From positions 434,001-498,000 of the forward strand of contig NZ_CAIJDE010000034.1 in NCBI RefSeq assembly GCF_903819335.1: a DNA stretch of 64,000 nucleotides, in the 5' to 3' direction. The DNA is from Flavobacterium panici. GTDB lineage: Bacteria > Bacteroidota > Bacteroidia > Flavobacteriales > Flavobacteriaceae. Made by a program: the position numbers and the translations under genes. The notes beneath the pieces are model-generated. The model had not been told where the DNA came from, ran no database searches, and saw only the letters and a list, made by a program, of their open reading frames with translations. This document shows positions 8,043 to 16,460 of the stretch, one piece after another. Within the stretch, counting starts at the first letter, position 1. Each line of letters opens with the position of its first letter.

Positions 8043-9143
8043 TTATAATGCAATTGATCCGCTCCCAATTTTGTCGCAAATATACTGACGATTCTGACAA
8101 AACACAACTAATTTGTCCTGAATAAATTGTAATACTTTTTCGCTAACGTTTTCGGGATAAAGAACATGCACATTTGCACCGGCATCAAGCGTAAAACAAA
8201 CCGGAATCTGGGTTTCTTGTCTAAATTTCCAGATCGCATTTATGATTTCCAGTGTGTTTGGTTTCATTAAAATAAAATACGGCATCGATGTCATCATCAT
8301 GGCGTGTAAAGTCAATGCTTCACTTTCTACAACTTTAATAAATTCGTCTAAATTTCCGTTTTCAAAAATGGTAATTAATTTATCCAGATTTTCGTGTGCC
8401 TGAGCAAAACGTCTTTCAGCATAAGGATGATTGTGCATTAAATCATGTCCAACGGTGCTAGAAACTTGTTTTTCGCCTTTATCAACCAATAAAATTGTGT
8501 CCTGATAATTTTTGAAATTCTCGTGAATTGTATACGGAAATTCAACTCCAAATAAATCAGTACTTCCTTCAATATTTGCCTGATTTCCCCAAACAACAAC
8601 ATTTCCTTTTACACTTCGGCAGGCACTTCCTGAACCTAAACGTGCTAAAAATGAAGCTTTTTGATAAAAGTATTCATCTGTCATTTCCGGATTCAGCAAT
8701 TTCTCTAAACTCATAAAATTCATTGCCAAAGCAGCCATTCCAGAAGCCGAAGATGCAATTCCTGAACTATGCGGAAATGTATTTTGTGTATCAATTGTAA
8801 AATGATAGTCTTTTAAAAATGGCAGATAAACTTCAACTCGTTCTAAAAACTTCTGAATTTTAGGCTTGAAATCTTCTTTCGGTTTTCCTTCAAAAAGTAA
8901 ATCAAAAGAAAAACCATCTGTCACGCTGAGCGGAGTCGAAGCGTCTCTTTTTTCAAACCCTAATTTCGTAATTGTTTTACAATTATTCAAAGTAAAACTT
9001 ACCGAAGGATTAGCCGGAATTTGATTGTCTTTTTTTCCCCAATATTTAACTAACGCAATATTGCTGGGAGTGCTCCATTCAAAGTTTCCGTTTTCGATTG
9101 TTGAAGTATATGGATTTGGAATAAAATCAGCTGCTGTAAACAT
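8043..9143 (-). CDS. mvaD: Diphosphomevalonate decarboxylase
   Basis: The enzyme would convert mevalonate 5-diphosphate to isopentenyl diphosphate with ATP. The 366-residue protein has the family signatures NIALVKYWGKKDN (about residues 27-39), NPSVSFTLN (about 45-53), the ATP loop HSSGIASSASGMAALAM (about 125-141) and GSGSACRSV (about 171-179). The conserved lysine and aspartate-containing region TLDAGANVHVLYP lies near 319-331. It is the first gene of the cluster that continues with the toxin-antitoxin pair and mevalonate kinase. A TATCTTTG promoter element lies 16 bases before its start codon. Confidence 0.92.
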   Translation of the reverse strand: MFTAADFIPNPYTSTIENGNFEWSTPSNIALVKYWGKKDNQIPANPSVSFTLNNCKTITKLGFEKRDASTPLSVTDGFSFDLLFEGKPKEDFKPKIQKFLERVEVYLPFLKDYHFTIDTQNTFPHSSGIASSASGMAALAMNFMSLEKLLNPEMTDEYFYQKASFLARLGSGSACRSVKGNVVVWGNQANIEGSTDLFGVEFPYTIHENFKNYQDTILLVDKGEKQVSSTVGHDLMHNHPYAERRFAQAHENLDKLITIFENGNLDEFIKVVESEALTLHAMMMTSMPYFILMKPNTLEIINAIWKFRQETQIPVCFTLDAGANVHVLYPENVSEKVLQFIQDKLVVFCQNRQYICDKIGSGSIAL

Positions 9144-9159
9144 GAAATATAAATTTTGG

Positions 9160-9167
9160 CAAAGATA
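9160..9167 (-). promoter_or_regulatory. Putative -7 promoter element of mvaD
   Basis: The minus strand reads TATCTTTG just upstream of the mvaD start, in agreement with TAnnTTTG. Beyond it lies a run of short imperfect direct repeats based on taataccagtaat (about 9180-9215), where a -33 element would be expected; no clear TTG is there. Confidence 0.45.
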
Positions 9168-9245
9168 GTTTTTTACTAATATAAGTAATACTAGTAATAC
9201 CAGTAATATTGATACCAGTCGTTAAAAGGATCTTACTAAAATGAA

Positions 9246-9264
9246 CTTATATAACTTATATGGT
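9246..9264 (-). repeat. Second copy of the 19-base dispersed word
   Basis: Reading on the minus strand, this is identical over 19 bases to 1149-1167. It lies 44 bases upstream of the tspO start codon. The word itself is nearly self-complementary (cttatataacttatat), so it could form a weak hairpin. Confidence 0.45.
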
Positions 9265-9308
9265 TTCCAAATATCTTTTGATTATTTTTGGATACAAAAT
9301 TTGATAAA

Positions 9309-9785
9309 ATGAATAAGACCGTAAAAATTATTATAGCTTTAATTATTTGTTTAGCAGTAGGATATTCTGCAAGTATGGTAACAAGACCGAGTGTAGAAAG
9401 CTGGTATCCAACAATTGCGAAACCAGTTTTTAATCCGCCAAATTGGATTTTTATGCCGGTTTGGACTACGCTTTATATTTTTATGGCAATTGCCGCGGCA
9501 CTTGTTTGGGATAAAATAAAAGAGCAAACCGAAAAAGTGAAAACAGCGCTTCTGTTCTTTTTGATTCAATTAACGCTCAATGCGATTTGGTCTTATTTAT
9601 TCTTCGGATTAAAAAATCCGCTTTTGGCTTTAATTGAAATTGTTCTTTTATGGCTGATGATTTATGAAACGTATTTAAAATTCACCAAAATCAATAAAAT
9701 CTCAGGTTATTTGTTAATTCCGTATTTAGCGTGGGTTGCATTTGCGACGATTTTGAATGCTAGTATTTGGTGGTTGAATAAGTAA
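9309..9785 (+). CDS. tspO: TspO/MBR family tryptophan-rich sensory protein
   Basis: This 158-residue protein is a TspO homologue, a five-helix membrane protein that binds tetrapyrroles. The hallmark WYPTIAKPVFNPPNWIF segment lies at about residues 27-43, followed by PVWTTLYIFMAI; the NAIWSYLFFGLKNP motif and the last-helix ending LNASIWWLN are also present. I chose the ATG at 9309, since the longer frame to 9288 opens with TTG and adds only seven polar residues. TspO next to isoprenoid genes is also seen in carotenoid-making bacteria, where it is known as CrtK, but no carotenoid genes are present in this window. Confidence 0.9.
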   Translation: MNKTVKIIIALIICLAVGYSASMVTRPSVESWYPTIAKPVFNPPNWIFMPVWTTLYIFMAIAAALVWDKIKEQTEKVKTALLFFLIQLTLNAIWSYLFFGLKNPLLALIEIVLLWLMIYETYLKFTKINKISGYLLIPYLAWVAFATILNASIWWLNK

Positions 9786-9800
9786 AATTTTGTTTTAGGT

Positions 9801-10544
9801 TCAAGGTTTCAATTTCTTAAATTCTTCATTTTTGGCATACAAAAAATCCATTGTAGCCAAAACATTAGGATGTTCTAAAAGGGTTTTCGATTTTGGATCG
9901 GCATCACAAAACTCAAGAAAAAGTTCTTTTTGATCAGCATCAAGTTTTAAATTTTTAGTAAAGAAATCTGAAGGACAATATGCAGTGGCATGTTTTTTAA
10001 AACGATCGTCCAATTCATGTTTTTCTTTTAAATATGAACCTCTTAAAGGTATATTCATTTTTGCAGCATATCTTATTCTGCCATCATTTACACCAGTATA
10101 ACGAGTAAGATCGTTTGCAGTTTTGTTATTGTTTATCTCATTTACTTTTTCGGCATCAAACTCTACTTTTTGGAATTTTATTGCTGTAATTACAACTTCA
10201 TTAAGCTCTTCGGCTTTAATAATCATATTAACTACAAGATTATTATTCTTTAAATTTTCCGATGTAAGTTTCAACCGTGTAAAGAAATAATCTTTAGAGA
10301 AAAAAAGTAAACTATCTTGTTCTTTTGCCAGAATAGAGAATTCTCCCAGCTCATTTGTTCGTGTACTGGTTTTAGCTGTTTTATTTATAACTTCAACTTT
10401 ATTAAGAGGAGTTTTATTAGCAAGAACTTTTCCGTGAATTGTCTTAATGAAAACTTGTGAAATCTGTAAATTCTTGTTAATAATATCGTTCGATCTTTTT
10501 AGTAAAAACTTCAAATTCGCCGTTATTAAATAAAACGGGACCAT
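9801..10544 (-). CDS. Carboxypeptidase-like regulatory domain protein, doubtful 5' end
   Basis: The recognisable part begins at IHGKVLANKTPLNKVEVIN (about residues 36-54 from the ATG at 10544) and is a carboxypeptidase-D regulatory-like beta-sandwich domain. It is followed by a family-typical tail with LNEVVITAIKFQ and RIRYAAKMNIPLRG. Proteins of this kind normally start with a signal peptide. Here no signal peptide and no ATG is found after the stop of the upstream hydrolase gene; the frame simply runs 68 bases back into it. LQISQVF just before the domain looks like the end of a signal peptide. I suspect loss of the true 5' end, or translation coupled to the hydrolase from 10544. Confidence 0.55.
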   Translation of the reverse strand: MVPFYLITANLKFLLKRSNDIINKNLQISQVFIKTIHGKVLANKTPLNKVEVINKTAKTSTRTNELGEFSILAKEQDSLLFFSKDYFFTRLKLTSENLKNNNLVVNMIIKAEELNEVVITAIKFQKVEFDAEKVNEINNNKTANDLTRYTGVNDGRIRYAAKMNIPLRGSYLKEKHELDDRFKKHATAYCPSDFFTKNLKLDADQKELFLEFCDADPKSKTLLEHPNVLATMDFLYAKNEEFKKLKP

Positions 10545-11154
10545 GTCCAAAACAAAGTATTTTTGGTTTTAACGAAGCCAGTTTCTGAATAGATTTTCTA
10601 TTCGTTTCCTGATCTTTTGTAAATAAACCTGGCGGTTCATTAATCCCAACTTTTGTGGTTAATAGATTCATATTTGTCATAACATCCCCAACAATTAAAA
10701 CGCCGTCTTTTTCCCTAAAAAAAGATAAATGTCCGCTGGAATGACCTGGAGTTTCAATAACAATAAATCCGCCAATTTGATCGCCTTCTTTTAATGTTCC
10801 AGAAACAGGATGTCCTTTTCCTGCCCAAAATAGTTTTTGAAATCTCGAAATAATATGATTAGGATTTGGATATTCGAAAATCACATTGCCGTTTTCCGCA
10901 GCTGTTTTTTCAGGTTCACTGCACAAAAGTGGAATATTCAAAGTTTCACAGATTATTTTGCTGCTTCCCTGATGATCGGCGTGCGCGTGGGTCAGTGCGT
11001 GTTTTGTTATTGATTTGTTCTTTAAAGCTTTTAGAATTGTTCCGCTTGAACTGCGGATTCCGGCATCGATTAAAACATCTTCAATTACATAACAATTAAT
11101 AGCGTTTCTTGGAAACGAAGGAATTTGATAAACGTCTTTGGCAATAGATTTCAT
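10477..11154 (-). CDS. Metallo-beta-lactamase fold hydrolase
   Basis: This 225-residue cytoplasmic protein has the zinc-binding motif THAHADHQGS (about residues 53-62, HxHxDH). It also has the downstream ligands ETPGHSSGHLSFF (about 134-146) and VGDVMTN (about 155-161), and LCFGHGPV near 199-206 for the last histidine. This is the complete metal set of the glyoxalase II-like branch. The substrate is not evident. The gene overlaps the following reading frame by 68-74 bases, which is unusual for this compact but normally non-overlapping genome. Confidence 0.87.
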   Translation of the reverse strand: MKSIAKDVYQIPSFPRNAINCYVIEDVLIDAGIRSSSGTILKALKNKSITKHALTHAHADHQGSSKIICETLNIPLLCSEPEKTAAENGNVIFEYPNPNHIISRFQKLFWAGKGHPVSGTLKEGDQIGGFIVIETPGHSSGHLSFFREKDGVLIVGDVMTNMNLLTTKVGINEPPGLFTKDQETNRKSIQKLASLKPKILCFGHGPVLFNNGEFEVFTKKIERYY

Positions 11155-11214
11155 TTTCTTGAATTTTATATTGACAAAGATTTGAATTCAGTTACTCAAT
11201 TCACTTGATAAATG

Positions 11215-11787
11215 TTAAGAAATGCTTTGACGAATTCGGCTTAAAGATTCAGGCGTTATCCCAAGAAATGAAGCAATATAAATTAAAGGTGTTCGCTGAA
11301 TTATTTTGGCTGGAGCCGATTCCAGAAAAGTGAGGTATTTCTCTTTTGCCGGAATCATCTGCAATTTCAAAACACGATCTGCCATACATAGGTAATTTTG
11401 TTCAGCAAGAATTCTTCCAATACGTTCCCAATTCGGAATTTCCGAATATAAATACTGCATCTTTTCAAAACTAATAGAAAGGATTTCGCAGTCTTCTATA
11501 CATTGAATATTTTCAAAAGAAACCGATTGATTTATAAAACTGGAATAAGAAGCAATAAAACCTTCATCATAGCTTAAATAAGTGGTGATTTCTTTTCCAT
11601 CTTTTAGGTAATAAACACGTGCCAGACCTTTAACAATAAAAAAGATTTTATTGCTGATTTTTCCCATTTCGGAAAGAAATTCTTTGGCATTAAATTTTTC
11701 ATATTCAAAACAAGAATCGATCTTTTCGATTTCATTTTCAGAAAACGAAGCGATTGATAGTATTTGTTTTTGTAATGAAGAATTCAT
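11215..11787 (-). CDS. Crp/Fnr family transcriptional regulator
   Basis: This 190-residue protein has an N-terminal cyclic-nucleotide-binding-like beta barrel (about residues 20-115) and a short C-terminal helix-turn-helix (IYIASFLGITPESLSRIR near 170-187). This is the usual size of the Bacteroidota group of this family, which often has no proven ligand. The start is the ATG next to LQKQILSIAS. It follows the HAD phosphatase gene by only three bases on the same strand, so the two are likely co-transcribed. Confidence 0.86.
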   Translation of the reverse strand: MNSSLQKQILSIASFSENEIEKIDSCFEYEKFNAKEFLSEMGKISNKIFFIVKGLARVYYLKDGKEITTYLSYDEGFIASYSSFINQSVSFENIQCIEDCEILSISFEKMQYLYSEIPNWERIGRILAEQNYLCMADRVLKLQMIPAKEKYLTFLESAPAKIIQRTPLIYIASFLGITPESLSRIRQSIS

Positions 11788-11790
11788 GAT

Positions 11791-12438
11791 TTACAGAATT
11801 TCAATTAATTCCGAAGCATTATTAATAACTAGTTTTGCACCGCTGTTTTTCAATTCTTCTTCGGTTCTGTAACCCCAAGCTACACCAACTGGAAACATAT
11901 TTGCATTTACAGCCGTCTGCATGTCAATATCAGAATCGCCTACAAAAAGAATTTCTTCTGGTTTTAAATTCCAGTTTTTGCTTATTTCAACAGCTTCAAA
12001 CGGATTTGGTTTTTTGAGCGCTTCGGTACTTAAACCAACGGCAGTATCAAAATAATCAGGAAATATTTCTGATGCTATTTTTTTAGTCAGTTCATCGGCT
12101 TTGTTGGAAAAAACAGCCAGTTTGATATTTTGTGAAGTCAAATTATCTAATAACTCCAGAATTCCTTCATATGGTTTTGTTTTTACAGTACACATTTCAC
12201 GATATTCGTTAACCATGCATTCAAAACAAATTTCAATCTGTTCGTCTGAATTGTTTGTTGCAGGAAGTGCTTTGCTGACTAGATTTCGCAAACCGCTTCC
12301 AATAAAATATTGATACGTATCGTAAGTATGAGTTGGATAATTTAAACTTTTAAGAACAATGTTCATTGCATCTGAAATATCGTGTAATGAATCAACTAAT
12401 GTTCCGTCTAAATCAAAAATAATTCCTTTAAATTTCAT
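11791..12438 (-). CDS. HAD family phosphatase, phosphoglycolate phosphatase-like
   Basis: The 215-residue protein has the HAD motifs in order: FDLDGTLVDS (residues 8-17, first aspartate is the nucleophile), AVFSNK (about 108-113, motif II), a lysine in ALKKPNP (about 139-145, motif III) and VGDSDIDMQTA (about 165-175, motif IV). The helical cap lies between motifs I and II. The pattern is of the Gph/PGP type that removes phosphate from phosphoglycolate or similar small phosphates. It ends three bases before the Crp-like gene and begins five bases after the flavoprotein gene, so three genes are packed as one unit. Confidence 0.86.
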   Translation of the reverse strand: MKFKGIIFDLDGTLVDSLHDISDAMNIVLKSLNYPTHTYDTYQYFIGSGLRNLVSKALPATNNSDEQIEICFECMVNEYREMCTVKTKPYEGILELLDNLTSQNIKLAVFSNKADELTKKIASEIFPDYFDTAVGLSTEALKKPNPFEAVEISKNWNLKPEEILFVGDSDIDMQTAVNANMFPVGVAWGYRTEEELKNSGAKLVINNASELIEIL

Positions 12439-12443
12439 TCTAT

Positions 12444-13652
12444 TTATATATTATTTGCTAAAATAAACCCGCTTGTCCAGGCATTTTGAAAATTAAAACC
12501 TCCGGTTATGGCATCGATATTTACAATTTCACCAGCAAAATAAAGGTTTTCATGAATTTTACTTTGCATCGTTTTGAAGTTGATTTCCTTTAAATCAATT
12601 CCTCCCGCGGTTACAAATTCTTCTTTAAAAGTACTTTTTCCGTTTACCTGAAATTTTGCTTTTGTTAATTGAGAAGCTAGATTCTGAAGTTGGGTTTTAG
12701 ATAAATCTGCCCATTTGGTTTCAACTTCAATTTCAGAAGCCAAAACCAGACTTTCCCATAAACGATTCGGGAAGTCAAAAGGAGATTTTTTCGAAACTGC
12801 TTTTTTAGCATGTTCTTGTTTTAAGTCTTTCAGGATTTTTTCAGCATCTTCGGTATCAACATCATTTAACCAATTAACAAAAATGGTAAACTGATAATTT
12901 TTATCATGTAAAATACGCGCCCCCCAAGCCGAAAGTTTCAATATGGCCGGACCGCTCATTCCCCAATGTGTAATTAACAAAGGTCCTGTCGATTCTAGTT
13001 TGGTGTCTTTTACGATTACGGTAACTTGTGCTGCAACGCCGGGTAATTCTTTAATTCTGGAATCTTTGATGTTGAAGGTAAACAGGGAAGGAACGGGGCT
13101 CACAATCGCGTGTCCGTGTTCCTGAAGCATTTCCCAGATTTTTGGATTGCTTCCGGTTGCCATTACTAATTTTTCGGTAGCGAAATTGTCGCTTTGAGTA
13201 TCAATTTTCCAGTGATTTTCTTTTTTAAAGATCGACTGAACGCTTTGCCCTGTAAGTACTTTTATGCCTAATTTTTCGGTTGCTTTTAAAAAACAGTCAA
13301 TTATAGTTTGGGATGAATTAGAAACGGGAAACATTCTTCCGTCGTCTTCGATTTTTAATTCTACGCCATGTTTTTCGAACCATTCAATTGTGTCTCCAGA
13401 ACAAAACTGATGAAACGGACCACGAAGTTCTTTTTCGCCTCGTGGATAAAATTTAACCAATTCGTTGGGTTCAAAACAAGCGTGTGTAACGTTACAGCGT
13501 CCGCCACCGGAAACGCGGACTTTAGAAAGGACTTCTTTTCCTCTTTCTAAAATGGCGATTTTTAGTTTCGGATTTTTCTCTGCAATATTAATTGCTGTAA
13601 AAAAACCTGCAGCGCCTCCACCAACGATGATTATGTCGAAATTTTTGATCAT
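12444..13652 (-). CDS. FAD-dependent oxidoreductase, HI0933/BaiN family
   Basis: The 402-residue flavoprotein starts at the ATG at 13652, directly before the Rossmann motif IIIVGGGAAGFFTAI (residues 6-20). The longer frame to 13688 is composed of repeat sequence. Further family marks are VRVSGGGRCNVTHA (about 46-59), the middle domain with GPLLITHWGMSGPAIL (about 223-238) and the C-terminal FAD-binding AGEIVNIDAITGGFNFQNA (about 374-392). The family name comes from BaiN-like and HI0933-like oxidoreductases; the substrate in this organism is not known. It heads the three-gene run ending with the Crp-like regulator. Confidence 0.87.
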   Translation of the reverse strand: MIKNFDIIIVGGGAAGFFTAINIAEKNPKLKIAILERGKEVLSKVRVSGGGRCNVTHACFEPNELVKFYPRGEKELRGPFHQFCSGDTIEWFEKHGVELKIEDDGRMFPVSNSSQTIIDCFLKATEKLGIKVLTGQSVQSIFKKENHWKIDTQSDNFATEKLVMATGSNPKIWEMLQEHGHAIVSPVPSLFTFNIKDSRIKELPGVAAQVTVIVKDTKLESTGPLLITHWGMSGPAILKLSAWGARILHDKNYQFTIFVNWLNDVDTEDAEKILKDLKQEHAKKAVSKKSPFDFPNRLWESLVLASEIEVETKWADLSKTQLQNLASQLTKAKFQVNGKSTFKEEFVTAGGIDLKEINFKTMQSKIHENLYFAGEIVNIDAITGGFNFQNAWTSGFILANNI

Positions 13653-13664
13653 ATTTTTTAGTTT

Positions 13665-13836
13665 GCCACGAATTTCACGAATTGGCACTAATTTTTTTTC
13701 TTTGCCACAGATTAAAATGATTTACACAGATTTTTTGCTCGGAATTCACAACTTTAAGCATAAATTAATTCGTGAAAATTCGTGAAATTCGTGGCGAAAG
13801 AAAAAATCCTTTTAATCCTAATAATCTGTGGCTAAA
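13665..13836. repeat. Nested palindromic repeat, copy A
   Basis: The element has gccacgaatttcacgaatt at its left end and aattcgtgaaattcgtggc at 13775-13795, with gccacagatta (13708) and taatctgtggc (13822-13832) as a second palindromic pair. Here the order of the two pairs differs from copies B and C, as if one arm had been rearranged. The element fills the gap between the flavoprotein and the glycerophosphodiesterase genes. Confidence 0.75.
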
Positions 13837-13847
13837 AATTTTATACT

Positions 13848-14525
13848 TTATATTTTGTCTGGATTATCAGAGATAATTCCATCGACTTTATAACTTTTTA
13901 CTTTTTGAATATCTTCTTTACTATTTACTGTCCATGGTAAAACTAAGAAGCCTTTTTCTTGTATTTTGCTTACGTTTTCTGGATTTAATAAATGAAAATC
14001 AGGATTAATTGCTTTTGCTTTGATCTTTTCGGCGAAAGCCAGAGCGGTATCCAGGTTTTCTTCTGTTAAAACTCCAATCGCAATTTTTGAATTTAAAGTT
14101 GAAGTTTCCTCTAACATATTCCAATCGAAACTTGAAATTATAAAATGATTGTAATTCCAGTTTTTCTCTGAAATATATTCTTCTATAAGAGATACAACTT
14201 TACTGGGAGTTCCTAAGCCTTTTAATTCGATATTGATTAAGCATCTTTTGTCGACCAAATCAAAAACCTCATTTAAAGTTGGAATTTGATACTTTTCATC
14301 AATTAAAAATGATTTTAATTCAGCTAAAGAAAAACTGTTTACCAAACCTTTTCCATTAGTGGTTCTGTCTATTGTTTCGTCGTGAATTACTATAATATGT
14401 TCGTCAGAGCTAAGATGAACGTCAAGTTCAATTCCGTCTGAATTTAAGTCTAATGCTTTTTGAAAAGCTGGTAAAGTATTTTCAGGTTCGTAGGCTTTGG
14501 CGCCTCGATGTGCAATCTTGAGCAT
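13848..14525 (-). CDS. Glycerophosphodiester phosphodiesterase
   Basis: The 225-residue protein would hydrolyse glycerophosphodiesters to glycerol 3-phosphate and an alcohol. I chose the ATG at 14525 because the protein then begins MLKIAHRGAKAYEPENTLPAF, the exact N-terminal motif of the family. Upstream residues are encoded by repeat sequence. Catalytic and metal residues visible are HRG (6-8), E of PENT, ELDVH (about 32-36), IHDETIDRTTNGKG and NIELKG. The C terminus has the family's PWTVNSKEDIQ and GIISDNPD. No signal peptide is present, so the form is cytoplasmic. It is isolated between two repeat elements. Confidence 0.9.
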   Translation of the reverse strand: MLKIAHRGAKAYEPENTLPAFQKALDLNSDGIELDVHLSSDEHIIVIHDETIDRTTNGKGLVNSFSLAELKSFLIDEKYQIPTLNEVFDLVDKRCLINIELKGLGTPSKVVSLIEEYISEKNWNYNHFIISSFDWNMLEETSTLNSKIAIGVLTEENLDTALAFAEKIKAKAINPDFHLLNPENVSKIQEKGFLVLPWTVNSKEDIQKVKSYKVDGIISDNPDKI

Positions 14526-14542
14526 GTGTTGTTTGTTTAACA

Positions 14543-14576
14543 GCAAAGGTCGCAAAGTTTTACGCAAAGGTCGCAA
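14543..14576. repeat. Two-copy direct repeat gcaaaggtcgcaa
   Basis: The 13-base unit occurs at 14543-14555 and 14564-14576, eight bases apart, immediately upstream of the glycerophosphodiesterase start. It lies on the edge of repeat copy B. Such gcaaagg/cgcaaag words look like part of a wider intergenic repeat group. Confidence 0.5.
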
Positions 14577-14592
14577 GGATTATAAAAAAAGT

Positions 14593-14739
14593 TAGCCACA
14601 GATTAAAGGATTAAAAGGATTTTTTCTTTCGCCACGAATTGCACGAATTTTCACAAATTTAAATATGATAAATTAATTCGTGGAAATTCGTGGAATTTGT
14701 GGCAGACAAATCTGTGTTAATCTTAATAATCTGTGGCTA
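14593..14739. repeat. Nested palindromic repeat, copy B
   Basis: The outer arms are tagccacagatta (14593-14605) and taatctgtggcta (14727-14739). The inner arms are gccacgaattgcacgaatt and aattcgtggaatttgtggc. The element is about 147 bases and could fold into a long two-tier hairpin on either strand. It lies between the glycerophosphodiesterase gene and the GH13 lipoprotein gene, so it is in the transcript of one or both. Confidence 0.8.
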
Positions 14740-14751
14740 AAAACTTTGCAG

Positions 14752-16419
14752 TTAAATCAGTTCCAGTAAAACAATATCAAATTCACTGTCAACAATTACT
14801 TTACCGTCAATGACTTCAACATTTTGATTCGAGTAAGTATCTTTTAATTTGGTTCCGTTTGGGAAGACGTCGCCAACAGGAAGCTCTTTTCTGCCTTTTG
14901 GCAAATCTACTCCCATAACCACTTTATCTGTAAAAGAGCCTTTTGTAAAAATTCGAGAAAAAGTATAAGGATACGGATTAATCAGTTGGTGAACGCCTGC
15001 TCCAACGGCAGGATGTTTTCTTCTAAACTGCCCTAATTTCTGCCAATGTAAAAGTGTTTTCTGCGTTTCAGAATTGTTCTGGATATCGTCCCAATTCATA
15101 TTCGAACGTAAAGTTGCATCGCCATTTGTACCTTCAACAACTAAAGAACGATTCGATTCATCACCATAATAAACCTGTGACATCCCGGGAGAAAGCAATA
15201 GTTTAGTTCCGGCTTCAATACCTTTTACTCGATTGGCATCAAAAGGCTGTCCGTCATCGTGTGAAGATATATAGTTTAAAACCGAATATCCTTTTAAATC
15301 ATTATTCAAAGCATTCGAATATTTCGAAAATAAACCTTCATAATCATTTTGAGCAGCATTCCACTTAAATTCAAAATTTATCATGCTGTTAAAACCATTT
15401 TGAAAATAATTTACTTTTCTATCTCCAAAATCATAATCCTGTCCGCCGCTTATTCCGTAACCGTAAACCTCCGCAATTGTGTAAAACGGATTTTGATCTA
15501 AAACTTCCAGCGGATGATGTTTTTTCCAGGTTTGAAATGCATAATCACATTCTTTCTTGAAATCGGCCCAAACGCCTTCTTCGGTATGTTTTACGGTATC
15601 AGCGCGATAACCGTCAATTCCTAATTCTGTGATATAATCGGTAAGCCATTTTATGATATAATATTTCGGACTTCTTGGATATCCTGTTCTTTTGAAGAAT
15701 TCATCCAATGAAGCAATTTCTTTTTCGTAACGACCTTCTTTTTTCCATTTTTCGGTTAAAAAAGGAGGCAGTTCTACGTTTTGAGTACTTTCGGTTTTTA
15801 CGTCTGGAAGATTTTCTACCAAAGTACACATTGTAGTATTTTCAAATGATTTATAATCGCAGACAACGCCGGTTCTAACCCAGTCAGAAGGCCAAACTGG
15901 ATCTTCGGGAGTTACTGGTCCGGTATGATTAATTACGCCGTCAAGAATTATTCTGATGCCTTTTTCGTGTGCTTTTTTTACCAGTTTTGCCAAATCTTCT
16001 TTGGTTCCAAAGTTTGGATCGAGAGCCGTCCAGTCTTTTGCCCAATAACCGTGAAATCCATAACTAAGCCCAGTTCCTTCGTCAACGCCATCGTGAATTT
16101 GTTCTACAATCGGCGTAAGCCAAATAGCATTTATTCCTAATTTTTCAAAATATCCTAATTCGATTTTTTTGGTAATTCCGATGATGTCGCCTCCTTCAAA
16201 TCCGCGTAATTTTCCCGGAGTTTTGGTTCGGTTGAAGTTGATATCGTTTGAAGGATTTCCGTTGTAAAAACGATCTGTAAGTAAAAAATAAACATTTGCC
16301 CCTTCCCAAACGAAAGGTGTTTTCGAAGTATTGTCTTTATTCATTGAAACTGATTTTGAGCCAGAACAACTCATTATTAAGTATACTAAAGATAAAAAAA
16401 GGAAAGTGTATTTTTTCAT
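14752..16419 (-). CDS. GH13 alpha-amylase family lipoprotein
   Basis: I start the protein at the ATG at 16419, where MKKYTFLFLSLVYLIMSCSG is a lipoprotein signal with the cysteine at residue 18; the longer frame lies in repeat sequence. The 555-residue GH13 enzyme would cleave alpha-1,4-glucans at the envelope. Motifs in order are DGVINHTG (about 154), GYRADTVKH (nucleophile Asp, about 283), IAEVYGYG (acid Glu, about 328) and ISSHDDGQPF (about 395). A C-terminal beta domain ends the protein. It lies at the edge of the starch locus and on the same strand as the SusA-like gene, separated from it by repeat copy C. Confidence 0.9.
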   Translation of the reverse strand: MKKYTFLFLSLVYLIMSCSGSKSVSMNKDNTSKTPFVWEGANVYFLLTDRFYNGNPSNDINFNRTKTPGKLRGFEGGDIIGITKKIELGYFEKLGINAIWLTPIVEQIHDGVDEGTGLSYGFHGYWAKDWTALDPNFGTKEDLAKLVKKAHEKGIRIILDGVINHTGPVTPEDPVWPSDWVRTGVVCDYKSFENTTMCTLVENLPDVKTESTQNVELPPFLTEKWKKEGRYEKEIASLDEFFKRTGYPRSPKYYIIKWLTDYITELGIDGYRADTVKHTEEGVWADFKKECDYAFQTWKKHHPLEVLDQNPFYTIAEVYGYGISGGQDYDFGDRKVNYFQNGFNSMINFEFKWNAAQNDYEGLFSKYSNALNNDLKGYSVLNYISSHDDGQPFDANRVKGIEAGTKLLLSPGMSQVYYGDESNRSLVVEGTNGDATLRSNMNWDDIQNNSETQKTLLHWQKLGQFRRKHPAVGAGVHQLINPYPYTFSRIFTKGSFTDKVVMGVDLPKGRKELPVGDVFPNGTKLKDTYSNQNVEVIDGKVIVDSEFDIVLLELI

Positions 16420-16460
16420 TATTTTAGAATATTTTAGGATGCATTGTGTTGAAAAAAAAA

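Noticed and set aside
13653..13688. N-terminal extension of the flavoprotein (MPIREIRGKLKN)
   Set aside because: It is encoded by the edge of palindromic repeat copy A, and the family begins directly at the MIKNFDIIIVGGG segment.
14526..14576. N-terminal extension of the glycerophosphodiesterase
   Set aside because: These codons are the direct repeat gcaaaggtcgcaa, and the family motif AHRG is just after the ATG at 14525.
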